Source: Chloroflexota bacterium (lineage in GTDB: Bacteria > Chloroflexota > Dehalococcoidia > JACPQK01). From it: a DNA stretch of 64,000 nucleotides. The position numbers were made by a program, and so were the translations under genes. The notes under the pieces are model-generated. The model worked only from the letters and a program-made list of their open reading frames with translations. It ran no database searches and was not told where the DNA came from. The DNA lies in the NCBI GenBank assembly GCA_016190505.1, contig JACPQM010000062.1:18227-82226 (forward strand), written 5' to 3'. Below are positions 1 through 8,145 of the stretch, in pieces; the stretch's first letter is position 1, and the number at the start of each line of letters is the position of its first letter.

Positions 1-1
1 T

Positions 2-475
2 AAGATTGAGATCTACTCGCCAGCCCTGGCCAAGCTGGGCCATCCGGATGTCCCCCCTATCCCCAAGTACATCGTGCCCTGGGAGGGCAGGGACCAGTCC
101 AGGGAGCACCCCCTCCAACTCCTGTCCCCCCACGGCAAGACCACTGCGCTGTCCACCTACGCCAACATCCCCTGGGTCCAGGAGGTTGAACCCCACCGGT
201 TGTGGATCAACCCCAGAGACGCCGCCACCCGGGGCATTGCCGACGGCGACAAGGTGCGCGTGTTCAACAGCCGGGGCACGACCATGGTACGTGCCTGGCT
301 CACCCAGCGCATAATGCCCGGGGTGGTGTCCCTGGACCACGGCCACTGGCTCGCCCCCAACGATGACGGGGCTGACACAGCGGGCTCGGTGAACGTGCTC
401 ACCAGGGACCAGGGCACCGTGTTGGGTGACGGGGCCACGTACCACTCGTGCCTGGCAGAGGTAGCCCGGACATGA
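2..475 (+). CDS. Molybdopterin oxidoreductase, C-terminal part (DMSO reductase family)
   Basis: The frame is open from the window edge, so only about the last 157 residues are present. They match the molybdopterin-dinucleotide-binding C-terminal domain of DMSO-reductase-family catalytic subunits: a 'RLWINPRDAATRGI' stretch, then 'DGDKVRVFNSRG', the usual beta-barrel signature that holds the cofactor, and a terminal Asp/His-rich segment. In this family the subunit binds bis-MGD molybdenum or tungsten and carries out oxo or sulfur transfer or formate-type chemistry. The substrate cannot be told from this end. The stop overlaps the start of the ferredoxin gene (ATGA), which supports a catalytic/electron-transfer pair of the DmsAB or PsrAB type. 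A membrane anchor subunit does not follow. Confidence 0.85.
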   Translation, partial: KIEIYSPALAKLGHPDVPPIPKYIVPWEGRDQSREHPLQLLSPHGKTTALSTYANIPWVQEVEPHRLWINPRDAATRGIADGDKVRVFNSRGTTMVRAWLTQRIMPGVVSLDHGHWLAPNDDGADTAGSVNVLTRDQGTVLGDGATYHSCLAEVART

Positions 476-1011
476 CGCAGCTCGCCTTCTTCTTCGATCC
501 CGCCCGGTGCACCGCTTGCGGGACCTGCGCCGTGGCCTGTAAAGACTGGAATAACATCCCCGACGGCCCCGTATTCTGGCGACGCATTGAGACCACGGAG
601 GAGGGCGAGTTCCCGGAGGTGCACCTGCAGCGGCTACTGCGAGGCTGCCTCCACTGCGCCCGCCCAGCGTGCATCACCGCCTGCCCGGTGGGCGCCATCA
701 CCAAGAGGGCCGAGGACGGCGTGGTGCTGGTGGACCAGGAGCGGTGCGTTCCCCACTGCTACGCCTGCTGGACAGCCTGCCCCTACGGCGCCCCCCAGTT
801 CGGCGACGATGGCCGGATGCAGATGTGCAACTTCTGCCCCGAGCGCCTGGCGGAAGGCGCCAAGCCTATCTGCGTGGCCGCCTGCCCCCTGCACGCCCTG
901 GACGCCGGGCCAATGGACGAGCTTGTCAGGACTTATGGCAATGGCCACTGGCCTGCCGAGTACCCGGACGCGACTGCGCCCTTACCCTCCCTGATAATGA
1001 CCTTTGAATGA
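472..1011 (+). CDS. 4Fe-4S ferredoxin subunit (DmsB/PsrB type)
   Basis: The 179-residue electron-transfer subunit is translated from an ATG that overlaps the upstream stop. Four cysteine clusters are visible: 'CTACGTCAVAC' near residue 14, 'CLHCARPAC...CP' near 60, 'CYACWTACP' near 92 and 'CNFC...CVAACP' near 115. This is the layout of DmsB/PsrB/NrfC proteins that carry four [4Fe-4S] clusters between a quinol-side anchor and a molybdenum catalytic subunit. The 'CKDWNN' context after cluster I is typical of the family. The third cluster begins CVPHC rather than CxxC, a mild variation. The protein has no signal peptide of its own. Confidence 0.88.
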   Translation: MTQLAFFFDPARCTACGTCAVACKDWNNIPDGPVFWRRIETTEEGEFPEVHLQRLLRGCLHCARPACITACPVGAITKRAEDGVVLVDQERCVPHCYACWTACPYGAPQFGDDGRMQMCNFCPERLAEGAKPICVAACPLHALDAGPMDELVRTYGNGHWPAEYPDATAPLPSLIMTFE

Positions 1012-1231
1012 CGCCCTTTCGGTCATCGCGAGAACCCCGACGCATCGGGGGACGAAGCGACCTACAGACCGTGCCACCGTTAAGAGGTTAATTCGCTACG
1101 CTTTCAATGAACCAGGCCCCATGTCATTCTGGAGTCCCAACCGGGGGGCAGGACATGTGGGGTGGTCGGGACGAAGGGATGGGGGTGCACCCAGAGGACC
1201 GGTATGCAGCAGACGCCTCAGGAGGGATGCC

Positions 1232-1933
1232 ATGAGCGACACCTATAACTACCCCATTTTCGAGCACAACGACGACCCCTTCCGGAGGTGGCGGGACCTG
1301 TTCCGCGCCGGCGATCAGGCCCCGGACTTCACCGGGCGGACGCTGGACGGCGAGGCCGTCCGCCTCGTGGACTTCCGGGGCAAGTCCCACGTGCTCCTGG
1401 AGTTTGGCGCTATCACCTGACCCCCCTTCGTGGCGGAGGTGCCGCCACTGGAGCAGCTCCACCGCGAGTTCGGCCCCCAGGGCGTCCGGTTCTTCACCGT
1501 GTACACCCGGGAGCCCCACCCCGCCGAGAACTACCCCCACCACACCTCCTACGAGCAGAAGCTGAGGCATGCCGCCCACTGCCGCCAGCAGGACGGGATC
1601 ACCATGCCCATTATCGTGGACAGCCTGGATGGGGAGATACACCGCGCCTACGGCACGCTGCCCAACATGGTGTACATCATAGACCGGCGGGGGCGCATCT
1701 TCTTCCGCTCGCAGTGGACCCAGCACCGGGAGATTCGGGAGGCGCTGGAGGAGCTGATACTCATCGAGCAGGCTCGCGCCCGGGGGGAGCGGCTACGGCC
1801 CGTATACTCCGAGCGCCTGGGCCTGCGCGAGGACTACCCCGATGCCCACCAGCGAGTATTCCGCCGGGCCGGCCCCCAGGCCACCGCCGACTTCGAGCGC
1901 CAGTCCGGCAAAGCCCCCGTCCCCGGAAACTGA
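1232..1933 (+). CDS. Iodothyronine-deiodinase-like selenoprotein, read through in-frame UGA
   Basis: Two ORFs in the same frame are separated only by a TGA at 1418-1420, and read together give one 233-residue thioredoxin-fold protein. The junction reads 'EFGAIT-U-PPFVAEVPPLEQL', which aligns with the 'NFGSCT-U-PPF' active site of iodothyronine deiodinases and bacterial Dio-like proteins. Further matches to that family are 'VYTREPHP', 'IIVDSLDG', 'AYGTLPNMVYII' and 'RGRIFFRSQW'. Selenocysteine would be residue 63. A good ribosome binding site (GGAGGG at 1221-1226) precedes ATG 1232, and a perfect hairpin follows the TGA. An annotation pipeline would probably truncate the gene or start it at GTG 1430. 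Bacterial Dio-like enzymes have poorly known substrates, so a thiol/selenol redox role is inferred. SelA, SelB and tRNA-Sec are not in this window. Confidence 0.85.
1430..1448 (+). promoter_or_regulatory. Candidate bacterial SECIS hairpin
   Basis: A perfect 7-bp stem (GTGGCGG with CCGCCAC) closes the five-base loop AGGTG. It begins nine bases after the in-frame TGA at 1418-1420, and the loop starts 16 bases after it. Bacterial SECIS elements lie inside the coding sequence just downstream of UGA, with an apical stem-loop whose loop carries early G residues (GGU in E. coli fdhF). Position and loop both fit. SelB recognition itself is inferred. Confidence 0.7.
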
Positions 1934-2061
1934 CACCCTTCAAACCGTGGTTATCCCGATGCGCCTGCCCTGAGGCGCACCGAAGGGTCGGGATGCCCGC
2001 CCCAGGATGTCTCCATCCACCCACCTATCGGGCCGGCCGGATTCGGTGGGAAGCCGGGCCA

Positions 2062-2097
2062 TTGACAGACGGGGACTTTCCGACCATAATTATGGTC
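2062..2097 (+). promoter_or_regulatory. Promoter and 16-bp palindromic operator of the RelE/Phd module
   Basis: A consensus -35 box TTGACA (2062-2067) is followed after 17 bases by CATAAT (2085-2090). The -10 box lies inside a perfect 16-bp palindrome, GACCATAATTATGGTC (2082-2097), which also contains the proposed toxin start codon. Such an arrangement fits autorepression by a toxin-antitoxin complex. It would make the message leaderless or nearly so if this is the promoter in use. Confidence 0.6.
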
Positions 2098-2421
2098 ATC
2101 AAAGCGGAGAAGCCCCCGTTCGCTCTGGTGTATGCCACACAGGTGAAGGACCACCTGCGTGCCATTGAAACCAAGTACCATGCCTTGATCCGGTCGGAGG
2201 TAGAGGTCCAACTGCTCTTCGAGCCCAATGTCGAAACGCGAAACCGAAAGCCGCTGAAACGACCGGTGGCGCCTGATGCGGAATGGGAGTTTCGTCTCGG
2301 GCCCCACAACCGCTTCCGCGTTTTCTACCAGGTTGACGCGGAGAGCCGTCAGGTGCGGGTCTTGGCCATCGGCGTCAAAGACAGGGACAGCCTGCTCATA
2401 GGGGGAGAGGAGGTCAGGTGA
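2092..2421 (+). CDS. RelE/ParE-superfamily toxin
   Basis: This is a 109-residue basic protein of the 'cytotoxic translational repressor' group of RelE/ParE-like toxins. Visible features are 'FALVYATQVKDHLRAIETKYH' at the N-terminus, the 'PNVETRNRKPLKRP' loop, then 'WEFRLGPHNRFRVFYQV' and 'VRVLAIGVKDRDSL', the beta-sheet core typical of ribosome-dependent mRNA interferases. It would be counteracted by the next gene, whose start overlaps its stop. Toxin-before-antitoxin order is less common but typical for this subgroup (as in higBA). The ATG at 2092 is the only good start that retains the whole fold, yet it falls inside the promoter palindrome. Confidence 0.8.
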   Translation: MVIKAEKPPFALVYATQVKDHLRAIETKYHALIRSEVEVQLLFEPNVETRNRKPLKRPVAPDAEWEFRLGPHNRFRVFYQVDAESRQVRVLAIGVKDRDSLLIGGEEVR

Positions 2422-2711
2422 TGAAGATTGCCTCAGTTGCGGATGTGAAGGCACGGTTAAGTGCCTTCATTAGAGAGAGCCAAGGAGGGCCAGTGATCGT
2501 CACCCGGAACGGCAAGGCGGTCGCCGTGTTGCTGGCCGTTACCGACGAGGGCGAGTTGGAGCGTCTGGTGCTGGCATACTCCCCCAAGTTCCAGGCCATT
2601 CTGGAGAAGTCACGGCGACAGATCGCTGAGACGGGCGGCATTCCCCATGATGTGTTCTGGCACGAGGTGGAAGCGGAAAGCGACCAGGATGCCAGCAAGG
2701 CCACATGCTGA
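2421..2711 (+). CDS. Phd/YefM-family antitoxin
   Basis: The 96-residue antitoxin starts at ATG 2421, with GAGGAGG about 7 bases upstream (2407-2413); GTG 2418 is an alternative. The N-terminal half has the Phd/YefM pattern: 'SVADVKARLSAFIRES' (dimerising DNA-binding part) then 'PVIVTRNGKAVAVLLAV'. The C-terminal half, rich in Glu and Gln, is the expected disordered segment that wraps the toxin. It should bind the palindrome upstream of the toxin and repress the pair. Confidence 0.85.
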   Translation: MKIASVADVKARLSAFIRESQGGPVIVTRNGKAVAVLLAVTDEGELERLVLAYSPKFQAILEKSRRQIAETGGIPHDVFWHEVEAESDQDASKATC

Positions 2712-2901
2712 ACCTGTCCTTTCGACCACGTCAGGCATCGTGTGCGGTGCTCGATGCCCACATCGTTCGAGATCTTTGGCGACATAAGAGATGTCAACAC
2801 AATCGCTGCCGGTACTGGTGTGTATATCCGACGCTATCTGCAGTGCACGTACGGCGTTGGCCGTTGGCGTAAAATGAAGGGGTTGCAACGAGGCTGATTC
2901 G

Positions 2902-3129
2902 ATGAGCGATTTCGTGATCTGCATCAATACCGAGGGCAATCCGGCAAGCCTGGTCCTGGGCAAGGTATACCGCAGACTCCCGGATGCAGAGGCCGAAGCG
3001 CACCACATGGTCCGCATCATTGACGAGGACAAGTCTGAGCCTGACGGCTACCTGTACCCAGCGGCGTTGTTTGCACCCGTCGAGCTACCAGAGGTGGCAA
3101 AGCGGGCGCTTATGGCTTCGCGCGACTGA
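2902..3129 (+). CDS. Small hypothetical protein
   Basis: This 75-residue soluble protein starts at ATG 2902 with AACGAGG a few bases upstream. The sequence ('FVICINTEGNPASLVLGKVYRRLPD', then 'VRIIDEDKSEPDGYLYP') suggests a small beta-rich fold. Small proteins with a 'LVLGKVYRRLPD...DGYLYPA' pattern are often annotated only as hypothetical. No partner is evident. A palindromic repeat follows within 40 bases of its stop. Confidence 0.55.
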   Translation: MSDFVICINTEGNPASLVLGKVYRRLPDAEAEAHHMVRIIDEDKSEPDGYLYPAALFAPVELPEVAKRALMASRD

Positions 3130-3166
3130 CGGCTGCCAGCGAGGCCAGCGCAGTGCGCCGACAAAC

Positions 3167-3195
3167 GTAGGGGCGGGTTCCAAACCCGCCCCTAC
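3167..3195. repeat. GTAGGGGC-type palindromic repeat
   Basis: A perfect inverted repeat (GTAGGGGCGGGTT / AACCCGCCCCTAC around a short centre) belongs to the dispersed family described in the findings. It lies between convergent genes and could act as a bidirectional transcription end, although no T-tract is present. Confidence 0.75.
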
Positions 3196-3235
3196 GTATT
3201 GCAGCCCCCTCGCGGGGGCGAACGGCTGTTCGCCC

Positions 3236-3757
3236 CTACTCCTCGTCTGGCTTGGTCTTGCCCTGGGAGACGGCCAGGATGGCGTTGACGAAGCGCTGGT
3301 AGCCGGTGCACCGGCATAAGTTGCCGGCGATGGCCCGCCGCACGTCGTGCTCGGTGGGGTGCGGGTTCTCCTCCAGGAAGGCCTTCGCCGTGAGCAGTAT
3401 GCCCGGGGTGCAGTAGCCGCACTGCAGGGCGTTGAAGTTGACCACGGCTTCCTGCAAGGGGTGGAGCTTGCCGTCCTGGGCCATGCCCTCGATGGTGGTG
3501 ATCTCCTTGCCGTGGGCCTCCACGGCAAGGATGAGGCAGGAATTCATGGGCTTGCCGTTGACCAGGACGGTGCAAGCGCCGCAGTTGCCGTCGTTGCAGC
3601 CCTTCTTGGTGCCGGTGAGGCCAAGTTGCTCCCGCAGCACCTCCAGCAGGGTGCGGCGGAGGTCCACTTCCACGTCATAGATAATCCCATTGACGGTGAA
3701 CTGGATGTACTCCCTCTTGGGGGGAACAATCCTGGGCGCCGTCTGCTGCGTAGTCAT
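3236..3757 (-). CDS. Molybdenum hydroxylase small [2Fe-2S] subunit (CoxS type)
   Basis: The protein has 173 residues and two [2Fe-2S] domains. The plant-type ferredoxin motif 'GCNDGNCGACTVLVNG' lies near residues 53-68, with the distal cysteine in 'NSCL', and the helical domain carries 'CGYCTPG' and 'CRCTGY'. These are diagnostic for the small subunit of the xanthine dehydrogenase/CO dehydrogenase family, which carries electrons from the molybdenum site to FAD. Its ATG overlaps the stop of the FAD subunit gene (ATGA). The stop codon TAG is part of a GTAGGGGC repeat core. Confidence 0.93.
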   Translation of the reverse strand: MTTQQTAPRIVPPKREYIQFTVNGIIYDVEVDLRRTLLEVLREQLGLTGTKKGCNDGNCGACTVLVNGKPMNSCLILAVEAHGKEITTIEGMAQDGKLHPLQEAVVNFNALQCGYCTPGILLTAKAFLEENPHPTEHDVRRAIAGNLCRCTGYQRFVNAILAVSQGKTKPDEE

Positions 3758-4626
3758 TTACCTTGGACCTCCGTCAGAGCTCGATTCAGGGCGCGGCGGG
3801 TAAGCACTTCCACTATCTGCCGCTTGTACTCGGGATCGGTGCGCGGGTCCGCATCGGTGGATGCCGTTTTGGCGGCCTCGGCGATGACCTCCGCGGTGAG
3901 CTGCTTGCCCCGCAGGGCAGCCTCCGCCTTGGGGGCACGGCGCGGCGTGGGAGCACACGCCCCCAGGGCGATGTGGGCATCCTGGCAGGTAGTACCCCTG
4001 CCCAACTGGACCATCACTGACACCCCCACCAGGGCATGGTCCATGGCCTCGCGGAGGGAGTGCCGCTCATAGACGGCGGCAGCACGTTCAGACAGAGCCG
4101 GGACCTCGATATCCGCCAGTATCTCGTCTTCCCGCATCACCGTCTTGAAGGGGGCAACGAAGAACTGGTCAGCGGCGACCTGTCGCTCGCCGCTGGCGCT
4201 CTTCAGCTTGAGCCTGGCGCCCAGCACAATAAGTGGGGTGGCCATGTCCGCCGAGGGGGAGGCGCTACACAGGTTGCCCGCCACCGTGGCCAGGTTGCGG
4301 ATCTGGGTGGAACCGAAGTGGTCGCAGGCTTCCACCAGTATGGGCCACTTCTGCCGCACCGCCGGTGACAGCTCCAACTGGTGTAGCACAGCCAGAGGAC
4401 CGATGTGCAGCGTGTCGCCATCGCGCACATAGTCCAGGCCGGACACCTGCTTGAGACCGATGACGTACTGGGGAGTCTCGTCCCGCCGCTTCATGTTGAC
4501 CAGCAGGTCGGTGCCCCCGGCCAGGAGCTTGGCCTGCCCCTGGTGCTGTTGTAGCATGGCACAGGCCTCCTGGAGCGTGGTGGGGGCCAGATAGTCGAAC
4601 CTCGGCAGACGCCTCATCATACCCAT
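3754..4626 (-). CDS. Molybdenum hydroxylase FAD-binding subunit (CoxM type)
   Basis: This 290-residue medium subunit starts at ATG 4626 behind an AGGAGGG ribosome binding site. It shows the FAD_binding_5 features 'AKLLAGGTDLLVNMK' (residues about 33-47) and 'TQIRNLATVAGNLCSASPSADMATPL', which contact FAD, followed by a CO_deh_flav_C-like end. It passes electrons from the [2Fe-2S] subunit to an acceptor. Gene order large-medium-small differs from the classic coxMSL order but is common in uncharacterised members. Confidence 0.92.
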   Translation of the reverse strand: MGMMRRLPRFDYLAPTTLQEACAMLQQHQGQAKLLAGGTDLLVNMKRRDETPQYVIGLKQVSGLDYVRDGDTLHIGPLAVLHQLELSPAVRQKWPILVEACDHFGSTQIRNLATVAGNLCSASPSADMATPLIVLGARLKLKSASGERQVAADQFFVAPFKTVMREDEILADIEVPALSERAAAVYERHSLREAMDHALVGVSVMVQLGRGTTCQDAHIALGACAPTPRRAPKAEAALRGKQLTAEVIAEAAKTASTDADPRTDPEYKRQIVEVLTRRALNRALTEVQGK

Positions 4627-4627
4627 G

Positions 4628-6910
4628 CTACGCCCTCCTTTCCTGGGACTGCTTGCCGTTGATGGCTTTGAGTATCTTCTGTGGGGTAATGGGCAGGTCC
4701 ATTATGCGCACGCCGATCGCATCGGCAACAGCGTTGGCGATGGCGCCCAGGGCGGAGCTGCTCACCGACTCGCCTCCGCCCTTGGCGCCGAAGGGCCCAT
4801 AGGGGTTGTCGCCAATAATGGGATGGTTAGCAAAGTGCGGCGCGTCCAGCGCCGTGGGCATCTTGTAGTCGAAGAAGTCGGGGTTGATGGGCCGGCCGTG
4901 CTCGTCGGTGAGGCACTCTTCAAAGACGCCCTGCCCCATGTGGGCCATGGTGCCGCCCTCGATCTGCCCAGCCAGCAGCGCAGGGTTGATGGGCTGGCCA
5001 TTATCGTGGGCCGCCGTCAGCTTCAGGATCTTCACCTTGCCCGTCTCGGGGTCCACTGAGACTTCCACTGCCATGGTCACCGAGCCGCGCCCGGGGCTCC
5101 AGGGCTCTTTGGCGGTAGCCCAGTCAGCCCGTCCAGCGTCCATGCCCCAGGAGCCGCGCCCATAGATGGGATGGCCCTGCTCGTAGTAGGCCTTGCGCAC
5201 CACCTCGTTGAAGGTGATGCTGCGCTTGGGGTCGTTGCGCACGTAGACGTTGCCCAGGCGGAACTCGATGTCCTTGGGGTCTGCCTCGAGCAGCTTCGCC
5301 GCCTCCTCGGCCAGTTGGCGGCGGGCGTCCTCAGCGGCTACGCGCACCCCGTTGCCCGCCCACACTGTGGTCCGGCTGGAGTAGATGCCCTGCTCCAGGA
5401 CGGACGCATCGGTGTCCTCAACCGCTACCGAGATCTCCTCGTAGGGCACACCCAGGGCCTCCGCGCAGATCTGGGCTAACACGGTGTCCGAGCCCTGCCC
5501 TATCTCGGTGGCCCCCTGAATGAGGTTGATGCCGCCGTCCTCGGTGATCTTTACCACCGCCGCCGAGGCCCAGTGGCCGCGGGCGCGGCTGCCCGAGGCG
5601 TAGCCATCCCCGGCGAAGCCGATGCCATGGAAGGGCACCTTCTTCGCCTTGGCCGCCGGCCAGTCCACCATCTTCTTCAGCTCGTCAATGGTCTCCATGA
5701 AGGCGAAGTTCTCCATGACGGTGCCTTCGGTAGCAACCTCGTCCTTGACGAGGGCATTCTTGCGCCTGATTTCGAGCTGGTCTAGGCCCATGTCGTTGGC
5801 CAGGTCGGTCAGTATGGCCTCCAGGACGTAGCGGGCGATGACCCGGGCCTGGCCCCGCACAGCGCCACAGGGCGGACGCGTAGTGTATATGCGGATGCCC
5901 TCGAACCGCGCGTTGGGGATGCGGTAGGGGATCAGCAGACCGCTGCCAAAGGCCCGGGTGTTGATGGGCGCCGCGCACACATAGGCGCCGCCCTCGAAGT
6001 AGGTCTTACACTCCAGGGCGTGCAAGGTTCCGTCCTTCTTGGCCCCCAGCTTGATCCAGCAGTCCTTGGAGTGTCGCTGCCGCTCCATGCCCAGGATCTC
6101 GTCCTGCGTCAGCTCCACCCGCACCGGACGGCCAGTGACCAGGGCGAGCTTGGTAGCCGCAAAGTCCACGTCGAACGGGTCATGTTTGCCCGAGTAGCCC
6201 CCGCCCACGTAAGGGTTGAGCATGCGCACCTTGCTCAGGGGCAGGTCCATGGCCCGGCACAGGTGTCGCCAGGTGATATAGGGGCTCTGCTTCGTGCCCT
6301 GGAGCACCACCCGGTCGCCGTCCATGCTGGCGAGCATGGCATGGGGCTCGATAAACCCGTGGCTGATGCGCTGCGTGGTCAGGTGCTCTTCTTTGATGTA
6401 GTCGCATTCCTCGAAGGCGCGGGCAATGTCCCCATAGTTGTATCTGGCGGTGAAACCGACGTTCCCCGGCTTGTCGTCGTGGACCAGGGTAGCGCCCGGA
6501 CGGATGGCGTCCTGGACGGTGAATACCGGCGGCAACTCCTCGTACTCCACCTGAATGAGGTCCAGCGCTTCCTCGGCGGTGTCCTCGTCGCTGGCGGCCA
6601 CCGCGGCCACCGCCTCCCCGAAGTAGCGGGCCTTGTCAACCGCGAAGGGGAGCTGGTCCCGGGTAATCGGCAAGAAACCGAACTTGACACCCGGGAAGTC
6701 CTTGCCGGTAATTATCGTCCTCACCCCGGGCAGTCTCTTGGCCCGGCTGGCATCAATGCTGACGATGCGGGCGTGGGCATGAGGGCTCCTCAGGATCTTG
6801 CCATGGAGCATGCCGGGCAGGATCAGGTCTCCGCCGTACTGCGCCTGGCCAGTGACCTTCACCCAGCCGTCCTTTCGGGGAACGGACTTACCTACTATGG
6901 CGTATTCCAC
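4628..6910 (-). CDS. Molybdenum hydroxylase large subunit (CoxL/XdhA-like), substrate unknown
   Basis: The catalytic subunit has about 760 residues. The frame opens at a TTG (6931), but GTG 6910, with AAGGAG 8 bases upstream, is the better start ('VEYAIVGKSVPRKDG'). Family landmarks are 'KVTGQAQYGGDL' near the N-terminus, 'YVGGGYSGKHDPF' for pterin binding, and 'GAKGGGESVSSSALGAIANA' with the catalytic-type Glu near the C-terminus. The active-site loop reads 'PPCGAVRGQAR'. True form I CO dehydrogenase has AYxCSFR and form II AYRGAGR, so this is unlikely to oxidise CO. An aldehyde, purine or aromatic acyl-CoA substrate is possible but not shown. No maturation genes (coxD/E-like) are nearby. 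Confidence 0.9.
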   Translation of the reverse strand: MEYAIVGKSVPRKDGWVKVTGQAQYGGDLILPGMLHGKILRSPHAHARIVSIDASRAKRLPGVRTIITGKDFPGVKFGFLPITRDQLPFAVDKARYFGEAVAAVAASDEDTAEEALDLIQVEYEELPPVFTVQDAIRPGATLVHDDKPGNVGFTARYNYGDIARAFEECDYIKEEHLTTQRISHGFIEPHAMLASMDGDRVVLQGTKQSPYITWRHLCRAMDLPLSKVRMLNPYVGGGYSGKHDPFDVDFAATKLALVTGRPVRVELTQDEILGMERQRHSKDCWIKLGAKKDGTLHALECKTYFEGGAYVCAAPINTRAFGSGLLIPYRIPNARFEGIRIYTTRPPCGAVRGQARVIARYVLEAILTDLANDMGLDQLEIRRKNALVKDEVATEGTVMENFAFMETIDELKKMVDWPAAKAKKVPFHGIGFAGDGYASGSRARGHWASAAVVKITEDGGINLIQGATEIGQGSDTVLAQICAEALGVPYEEISVAVEDTDASVLEQGIYSSRTTVWAGNGVRVAAEDARRQLAEEAAKLLEADPKDIEFRLGNVYVRNDPKRSITFNEVVRKAYYEQGHPIYGRGSWGMDAGRADWATAKEPWSPGRGSVTMAVEVSVDPETGKVKILKLTAAHDNGQPINPALLAGQIEGGTMAHMGQGVFEECLTDEHGRPINPDFFDYKMPTALDAPHFANHPIIGDNPYGPFGAKGGGESVSSSALGAIANAVADAIGVRIMDLPITPQKILKAINGKQSQERRA

Positions 6911-6964
6911 TATTGCGGCTCCTTCCTCCAAACGCTACCCTGTGTCGCGACGACCGCCAGCACA

Positions 6965-6990
6965 TAGGGGCATGGCGCGCCATGCCCCTA
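6965..6990. repeat. GTAGGGGC-type palindromic repeat
   Basis: TAGGGGCATGG / CCATGCCCCTA around a GCGC centre forms a perfect palindrome in the gap between the hydroxylase and dehydrogenase operons. The same core sequence recurs at 8118-8145 and 25156-25183. Confidence 0.75.
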
Positions 6991-7076
6991 CGGCATAGGG
7001 CGCACCAAAGAAGGCGCACGCCATCGCCGCGACGATTCAATTCTATCCGAAGCCTAACGCCTGTCAAGGTTCGCCC

Positions 7077-8051
7077 CTACTGGAACAGGGAGCGCACCGC
7101 CTCGGCGATGTCCTCAGCATTGGGCGCTACAGCCTCCATAAGTGGCACGTCGAAGGGCACGGGCACCCCCTTCATGGCCACGCGCTTGATGGGGGCGTCC
7201 AGGCAATCGAGGGCCTGGTCGGCCACGATGGCGGCGATCTCGGCCCCCACGCCGTTGCTGCGCCAGCCGGGCTCGGCGATGACCAGCCGCCCCGTCTTGA
7301 CTACCGAGTCAATGATGGTTTTCGTGTCCAGGGGGACCAGCGTCCGCGGGTCCACCACCTCCGCCTCGATTCCTTCCTGGGCCAGTTGCTCCGCTGCGGC
7401 CAGGGCATGGTGCACGGAGTGGGAGATAGCCACCAGCGTCACGTTCTTGCCCAACCGTTTGATCTCCGCCTTGCCAAAGGGGAGAGTGTAGTCCTCCTCC
7501 GGCACCTCGCCCTTCACCCCATAGTTGAGACGGTGGTCCAGGAGCAGCACCGGGTTGTCCCCGCGGATAGCGGCCTTGGTCAAACCCTTGACGTCGTAGG
7601 GGGTGGCCGCGGCCACCACCTTGAGGCCAGGGAAGTGCATGAACGTCGCTGCCAGGAACTGGGCGTGCTGGGCCGCCGAGCCCGGGGTCGCGCCGCCGTG
7701 AGAGCGGACGACTACAGGCATGGGCAGCCGGCCACCCGACATATAGGTCAGCTTGGCCGCGTGGTTGCAGATCATGTCCATGGCATGGTAGATCCAGTTG
7801 TGGGAGCCGATCTCGGCCACAGGATGCAGCCCACCCAGGGCGGCCCCGATGGCGAAACCCACGATAGCCGCCTCGGAGATGGGCGTCTCCCGCACCCTGG
7901 CCTCGCCGAACTCGCGAAGGAGACCGACGGTGGTGCCGAAGCTGCCACCAGTAATGCCGACCCCCTCCCCCATGTAGAACACACGCTCATCCCGGAGCAT
8001 CTCCTCGCGGAGGGCCTCATTGATGGCTTGAACGTAGGTTATCTGACGCAT
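7077..8051 (-). CDS. 2-oxoacid dehydrogenase E1 component, beta subunit
   Basis: The protein has 324 residues and the transketolase pyrimidine-binding domain at the N-terminus ('EGVGITGGSFGTTVGL', 'ETPISEAAIVGFAIGAAL'), and the transketolase C-terminal domain ('VDPRTLVPLDTKTI'). It matches the beta subunits of pyruvate, acetoin and branched-chain 2-oxoacid dehydrogenases, which share the thiamine diphosphate site with the alpha subunit. Start ATG 8051 has GGAGA upstream. The alpha gene lies just upstream in the same direction, but no E2 or E3 gene is in the window. Acetoin dehydrogenase-type function is plausible and unproven. The TAG stop lies in a GTAGGGGC core. Confidence 0.9.
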   Translation of the reverse strand: MRQITYVQAINEALREEMLRDERVFYMGEGVGITGGSFGTTVGLLREFGEARVRETPISEAAIVGFAIGAALGGLHPVAEIGSHNWIYHAMDMICNHAAKLTYMSGGRLPMPVVVRSHGGATPGSAAQHAQFLAATFMHFPGLKVVAAATPYDVKGLTKAAIRGDNPVLLLDHRLNYGVKGEVPEEDYTLPFGKAEIKRLGKNVTLVAISHSVHHALAAAEQLAQEGIEAEVVDPRTLVPLDTKTIIDSVVKTGRLVIAEPGWRSNGVGAEIAAIVADQALDCLDAPIKRVAMKGVPVPFDVPLMEAVAPNAEDIAEAVRSLFQ

Positions 8052-8117
8052 TGGTCAACTGTCTCCTTTGCCGGGCGGATGAAAACCTCACCAGATGGCG
8101 AGACCTCGCCACCCCCC

Positions 8118-8145
8118 GTAGGGGCATGGCGCGCCATGCCCCTAC
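8118..8145. repeat. GTAGGGGC-type palindromic repeat overlapping a stop codon
   Basis: This perfect 28-bp palindrome (GTAGGGGCATGGC / GCCATGCCCCTAC) lies between the E1 alpha and beta genes. The E1 alpha stop codon (8142-8144 on the minus strand) is the TAG of its right arm, so the element begins inside the coding sequence. Confidence 0.8.

Noticed and set aside
1288..2421. Long open frame covering the end of the selenoprotein and the RelE gene
   Set aside because: Only the last 109 residues resemble a protein family; the rest is the alternate frame of the selenoprotein gene.
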